A stretch of DNA of 64,000 bases from positions 45,069-109,068 of the forward strand of contig JAIDXM010000049.1 of the NCBI GenBank assembly GCA_029058745.1. Reading direction: 5' to 3'. The position numbers were made by a program, and so were the translations under genes. Origin of the DNA: Muribaculaceae bacterium. GTDB taxonomy: Bacteria > Bacteroidota > Bacteroidia > Bacteroidales > Muribaculaceae. Shown here one piece after another: positions 61,169-64,000 of this stretch; within the stretch, counting starts at the first letter, position 1; each line of letters begins with the position of its first letter. Below the pieces are notes generated by a model. That model worked only from the letters and a program-made list of their open reading frames with translations. It did no database searches and was not told the origin of the DNA.

Positions 61169-64000
61169 ATGAAAATGCGCTCCATTTCGGCAATGTTGCT
61201 CGCAGGGCTGCTCGCGGCCTGTGGTTCGGGCAAGTATGAGAAGACATCCGAAGGTGTCACCGTGAACATCGCGGCTCAGAAAGAGAACGACGTGCGCAAG
61301 GTGCGTCTCCAGGTGTTCGGCGACAAGATTATCCGGGTGACAGCCACCCCCGACAACAGTTTTTCAAATGATACGAGCCTTGTGGTGCTCCGTCCGTCAT
61401 CCGATGTCCGTTTCGATGTCGAGGAGACGGATTCCACCGTGTCTGTGGTGACTCCGGAGGTGAAGGCCACCGTGTCGCTTTCCACAGGCGATGTCCGGTT
61501 CTATGACAAGACAGGGCGACTGATCGTGGCAGAGGCCGAAGGCGGAAGAGAGTTCTCCCCGATAGAGGTGGAAGGCACGAAAGGATATTCTGTCCGGCAG
61601 GTGTTTGAGAATCTCGATGAGGAGGAGGGCATTTATGGACTCGGACAGCATCAGGCCGATGAGTTCAACTATAAAGGGAAAAACGAGGAACTTTTCCAAT
61701 ATAACACGAAGGTGTCTGTGCCGTTTGTGGTGTCAACCGACAATTACGGAATCCTTTGGGACAGCTATTCCCTATGCCGTTGGGGAAATCCTGAGGGCTA
61801 CAAGCAGCTCGGCGGAGTGTTCCGTCTTTTCGACAAGGATGGTAAGGAGGGGGCCCTGACGGGCACCTATGTACCCGCCGACCCATCAGAGCCGACGCTT
61901 GTGCAACGGGAGGACTCCATATATTTCGAGCATCTTGTGAGGGGAGATCTCTCGCATGTGGTGAATCTTCCGAAGAATTTCAACTTCGCCGGAAGCCATG
62001 TCGCCTATGAGGGTGAGATTGAGGCCACACAGACAGGTGAATACAAGTTCATACTCTACTATTCGGGCTATCAGAAGGTGTATATCGGAAATGAGGAGGT
62101 GGTGCCTCAGCGTTGGCGCACGGCCTGGAATCCCAACAGTTTCAAATTCTCATACAGGCTTGAAGCCGGACAGAGGGTGCCGATAAGGATCGAGTGGGAG
62201 CCTAACGGGTCGGTGGCCTATTGCGGACTCCGTGTCTATGACCCACGCGACCCCGGGGAGCAGATGGAGATGAGCTGGTGGGGAGAGATGCAGGACGCTA
62301 TCGATTATTATTTCATCTATGGCGATGACATGGACGACGTAATAAAGGGCTACCGCACGCTCACCGGGAAGGCCCCGATAATGCCCAAGTGGGCCATGGG
62401 ATACTGGCAAAGCCGTGAAAAATACAACACCCAGGAAGAAGTGTTGTCAACACTCGCGGAATTCCGCCGCCGCAATATTCCTATCGACAATATAGTGATT
62501 GACTGGCTTCACTGGAAGGAGGATTCCTGGGGAAGCCATGAGTTCGACCGCAAGCGTTTCCCGGACCCCAAGGGGATGGTTGACTCGATACATGACATGA
62601 ACGCCCGTGTGATGATTTCCGTGTGGCCTAAATTCTATGTCACCACCGACCATTACAAGGAATTCGACAAGAACGGATGGATGTATAAGCTCCCTGTGCA
62701 GGACAGCATACGCGACTGGGTCGGCCCCGGCTATCTGAGTTCGTTCTATGACGCATATGACCCTGAGGCGAGGAAGCTCTTCTGGAGTCAGATCAACGAC
62801 CATTACGTTCCGCTCGGAATCGACGCCTGGTGGATGGACGCTTCCGAGCCGAATATCCGCGACTGCACCGATATCCAGTACCGCAAGGACCTTATCACCC
62901 CCACCGCTCTGGGTCCATCGACGAAGTATTTCAACGCCTATGCCCTGGAGAACGCCGACGCCATCTACAACGGACAGCGCGGAGTTGACCCCGACAGACG
63001 TGTGTTCCTGCTTACACGCTCCGGATTCGCCGGACAGCAACGTTATTCCACCGCCACCTGGAGCGGCGACATTGCCACCCGTTGGGAGGATATGAAGGCG
63101 CAGATTTCAGCCGGCCTCAATTTCGCCATGAGCGGCGTGCCTTGGTGGACAATGGACATCGGAGGCTTCTGCGTGGAGGACAGATATGTGAAGGCCGCAG
63201 CCGAAAACCTCAAAACCGGCAAGGAGAATCCTGACCTCAAGGAATGGCGTGAGCTTAACACCCGCTGGTATCAGTTCGGCGCTTTCGCACCTCTTTTCCG
63301 GGCCCATGGCCAGTGGCCTTACCGCGAGATATTCAACATCGCCCCGGAAAGCCATCCCGCCTACAAGTCGGTGGTGTACTACACCAATCTCCGCTATGCC
63401 CTGATGCCTTATATCTACTCCCTGGCCGGCATGACATATTTCGACGACTACACTGTCATGCGCCCGGTGGTGATGGATTTCACTGCCGACAAGGCCACCC
63501 GTGGAGTGCAGGATGAGTATATGTTCGGTCCGGCGTTCCTTGTGGCTCCGGTATATTCCTACGGTGCCCGCGACAGGGAGGTGTATTTCCCGGAAGGTGC
63601 CACATGGTATGATTTCTATGACGGCAGGGTAGTCTCAAAAGGAGGGGAAACCCTGAGGGTCAAGGCCCCATACGAGCGTCTTCCGCTGTTCGTGCGTTCG
63701 GGTTCCATCATCCCGTTCGGGCCAGCGATGCAATACAGCAACGAGAAACAGGCGGAGGAGGTCACCCTATATGTTTATGCAGGCGAGAACGGTGAATTCA
63801 CCCTTTATGAGGACAGTGGTCTCGATTATGGCTATGAGAAAGGTGAATATGCCATGATTCCAATCAAATGGGACAACGCCACAGCCACTCTGACCATAGG
63901 AGACCGCCAGGGAGAGTTCCCGGGCATGCTGAAGAGCCGCAGGTTCAATGTGGTGAAGGTGTCGCCGCAGACTCCGGAGGGTTATTCCCGCAATGTGAAA
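61169..64000 (+). CDS. GH31 alpha-xylosidase-like enzyme (3' end outside window)
   Basis: 944 residues are visible with no stop. A lipoprotein signal (LLAGLLAAC, Cys18) is followed by a GH31 N-domain (EEGIYGLGQHQADEFNYKGK). A PA14-like insert at about 225-345 (FAGSHVAYEGEIEATQTGEYKFILYYSGYQKVYI) sits in the place known from xyloglucan alpha-xylosidase BoGH31A. The barrel has IDNIVIDWLHWKED, nucleophile D557 in WWMDASEPN and acid/base D634 in WSGDIATRWED. The WWMDASEPN form is usual for alpha-xylosidases. It would remove xylose from xyloglucan oligosaccharides. Runs off the window edge. Confidence 0.93.
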   Translation, partial: MKMRSISAMLLAGLLAACGSGKYEKTSEGVTVNIAAQKENDVRKVRLQVFGDKIIRVTATPDNSFSNDTSLVVLRPSSDVRFDVEETDSTVSVVTPEVKATVSLSTGDVRFYDKTGRLIVAEAEGGREFSPIEVEGTKGYSVRQVFENLDEEEGIYGLGQHQADEFNYKGKNEELFQYNTKVSVPFVVSTDNYGILWDSYSLCRWGNPEGYKQLGGVFRLFDKDGKEGALTGTYVPADPSEPTLVQREDSIYFEHLVRGDLSHVVNLPKNFNFAGSHVAYEGEIEATQTGEYKFILYYSGYQKVYIGNEEVVPQRWRTAWNPNSFKFSYRLEAGQRVPIRIEWEPNGSVAYCGLRVYDPRDPGEQMEMSWWGEMQDAIDYYFIYGDDMDDVIKGYRTLTGKAPIMPKWAMGYWQSREKYNTQEEVLSTLAEFRRRNIPIDNIVIDWLHWKEDSWGSHEFDRKRFPDPKGMVDSIHDMNARVMISVWPKFYVTTDHYKEFDKNGWMYKLPVQDSIRDWVGPGYLSSFYDAYDPEARKLFWSQINDHYVPLGIDAWWMDASEPNIRDCTDIQYRKDLITPTALGPSTKYFNAYALENADAIYNGQRGVDPDRRVFLLTRSGFAGQQRYSTATWSGDIATRWEDMKAQISAGLNFAMSGVPWWTMDIGGFCVEDRYVKAAAENLKTGKENPDLKEWRELNTRWYQFGAFAPLFRAHGQWPYREIFNIAPESHPAYKSVVYYTNLRYALMPYIYSLAGMTYFDDYTVMRPVVMDFTADKATRGVQDEYMFGPAFLVAPVYSYGARDREVYFPEGATWYDFYDGRVVSKGGETLRVKAPYERLPLFVRSGSIIPFGPAMQYSNEKQAEEVTLYVYAGENGEFTLYEDSGLDYGYEKGEYAMIPIKWDNATATLTIGDRQGEFPGMLKSRRFNVVKVSPQTPEGYSRNVK

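Noticed and set aside
1..64000. CRISPR arrays, rRNA operons, prophage or conjugative element modules
   Set aside because: No regularly spaced short repeats, rRNA-like stretches, integrase, relaxase or phage structural genes were seen.

Overview
The window is a piece of a Bacteroidales chromosome, most likely of the Muribaculaceae type. The basis is the SusC/SusD pair, a hybrid two-component regulator, T9SS-like C-terminal tails, promoters of the Bacteroidetes form (TTTG, about 19-21 nt, TAnnTTTG), and roughly 50 percent GC. No single marker here fixes the genus.

Region 1 (1-9634, minus strand) is the start of the dcw cell-wall and division cluster. It reads rsmH, ftsL, ftsI, murE, mraY, murD, ftsW (cut by the window edge), with a small tandem-repeat helical protein upstream where mraZ might be expected. 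Region 2 (9635-10251) is a gene-poor AT-rich stretch at which transcription diverges. It is a candidate replication origin, and a textbook parS palindrome lies 2.6 kb away. Region 3 (10252-21808, plus strand) is housekeeping: ybeY, mnmG, apt, uvrC, rnr, a secreted glycosidase, SRP RNA plus tRNA-Thr, DUF4286 and ruvC.

Region 4 (21809-37015) is the accessory island between ruvC and deoC, and the most interesting part. It holds at least three repeated cassettes. Each has a small secreted peptide with a short acidic/aliphatic core reminiscent of the Bacteroidetes NVEALA peptides, then a lipid-anchored beta-propeller protein, in two cases a thioredoxin-like protein and a secreted transglutaminase-like protein, then a TPR and/or helix-turn-helix regulator. 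Three pairs of direct repeats (about 410, 237 and 172 bp) show that the island grew by tandem duplication. It has since been scarred by fusions, truncations, a decayed insertion sequence and an inserted YoeB-type toxin-antitoxin pair. Strong hairpins lie between peptide and propeller genes in two cassettes. I infer a secreted, disulfide-rich and possibly enzymatically matured peptide system under dedicated control. Its function is unknown.

Region 5 (37052-45246) carries deoC, a secreted endonuclease I, an MsrA-MsrB fusion, a tricorn-like S41 peptidase, a split LysO exporter, and two gene remnants: a GH2 C-terminus and an orphan sorting domain. Region 6 (45247-64000) is a polysaccharide utilisation locus: GH95, GH5 with BACON domains, surface glycan-binding protein, SusD and SusC on the minus strand, divergent from a hybrid two-component regulator and a GH31 enzyme. 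The enzyme set (GH5-BACON endoglucanase, GH31 with a PA14-like insert, GH95 fucosidase, remnant GH2) fits fucosylated xyloglucan.
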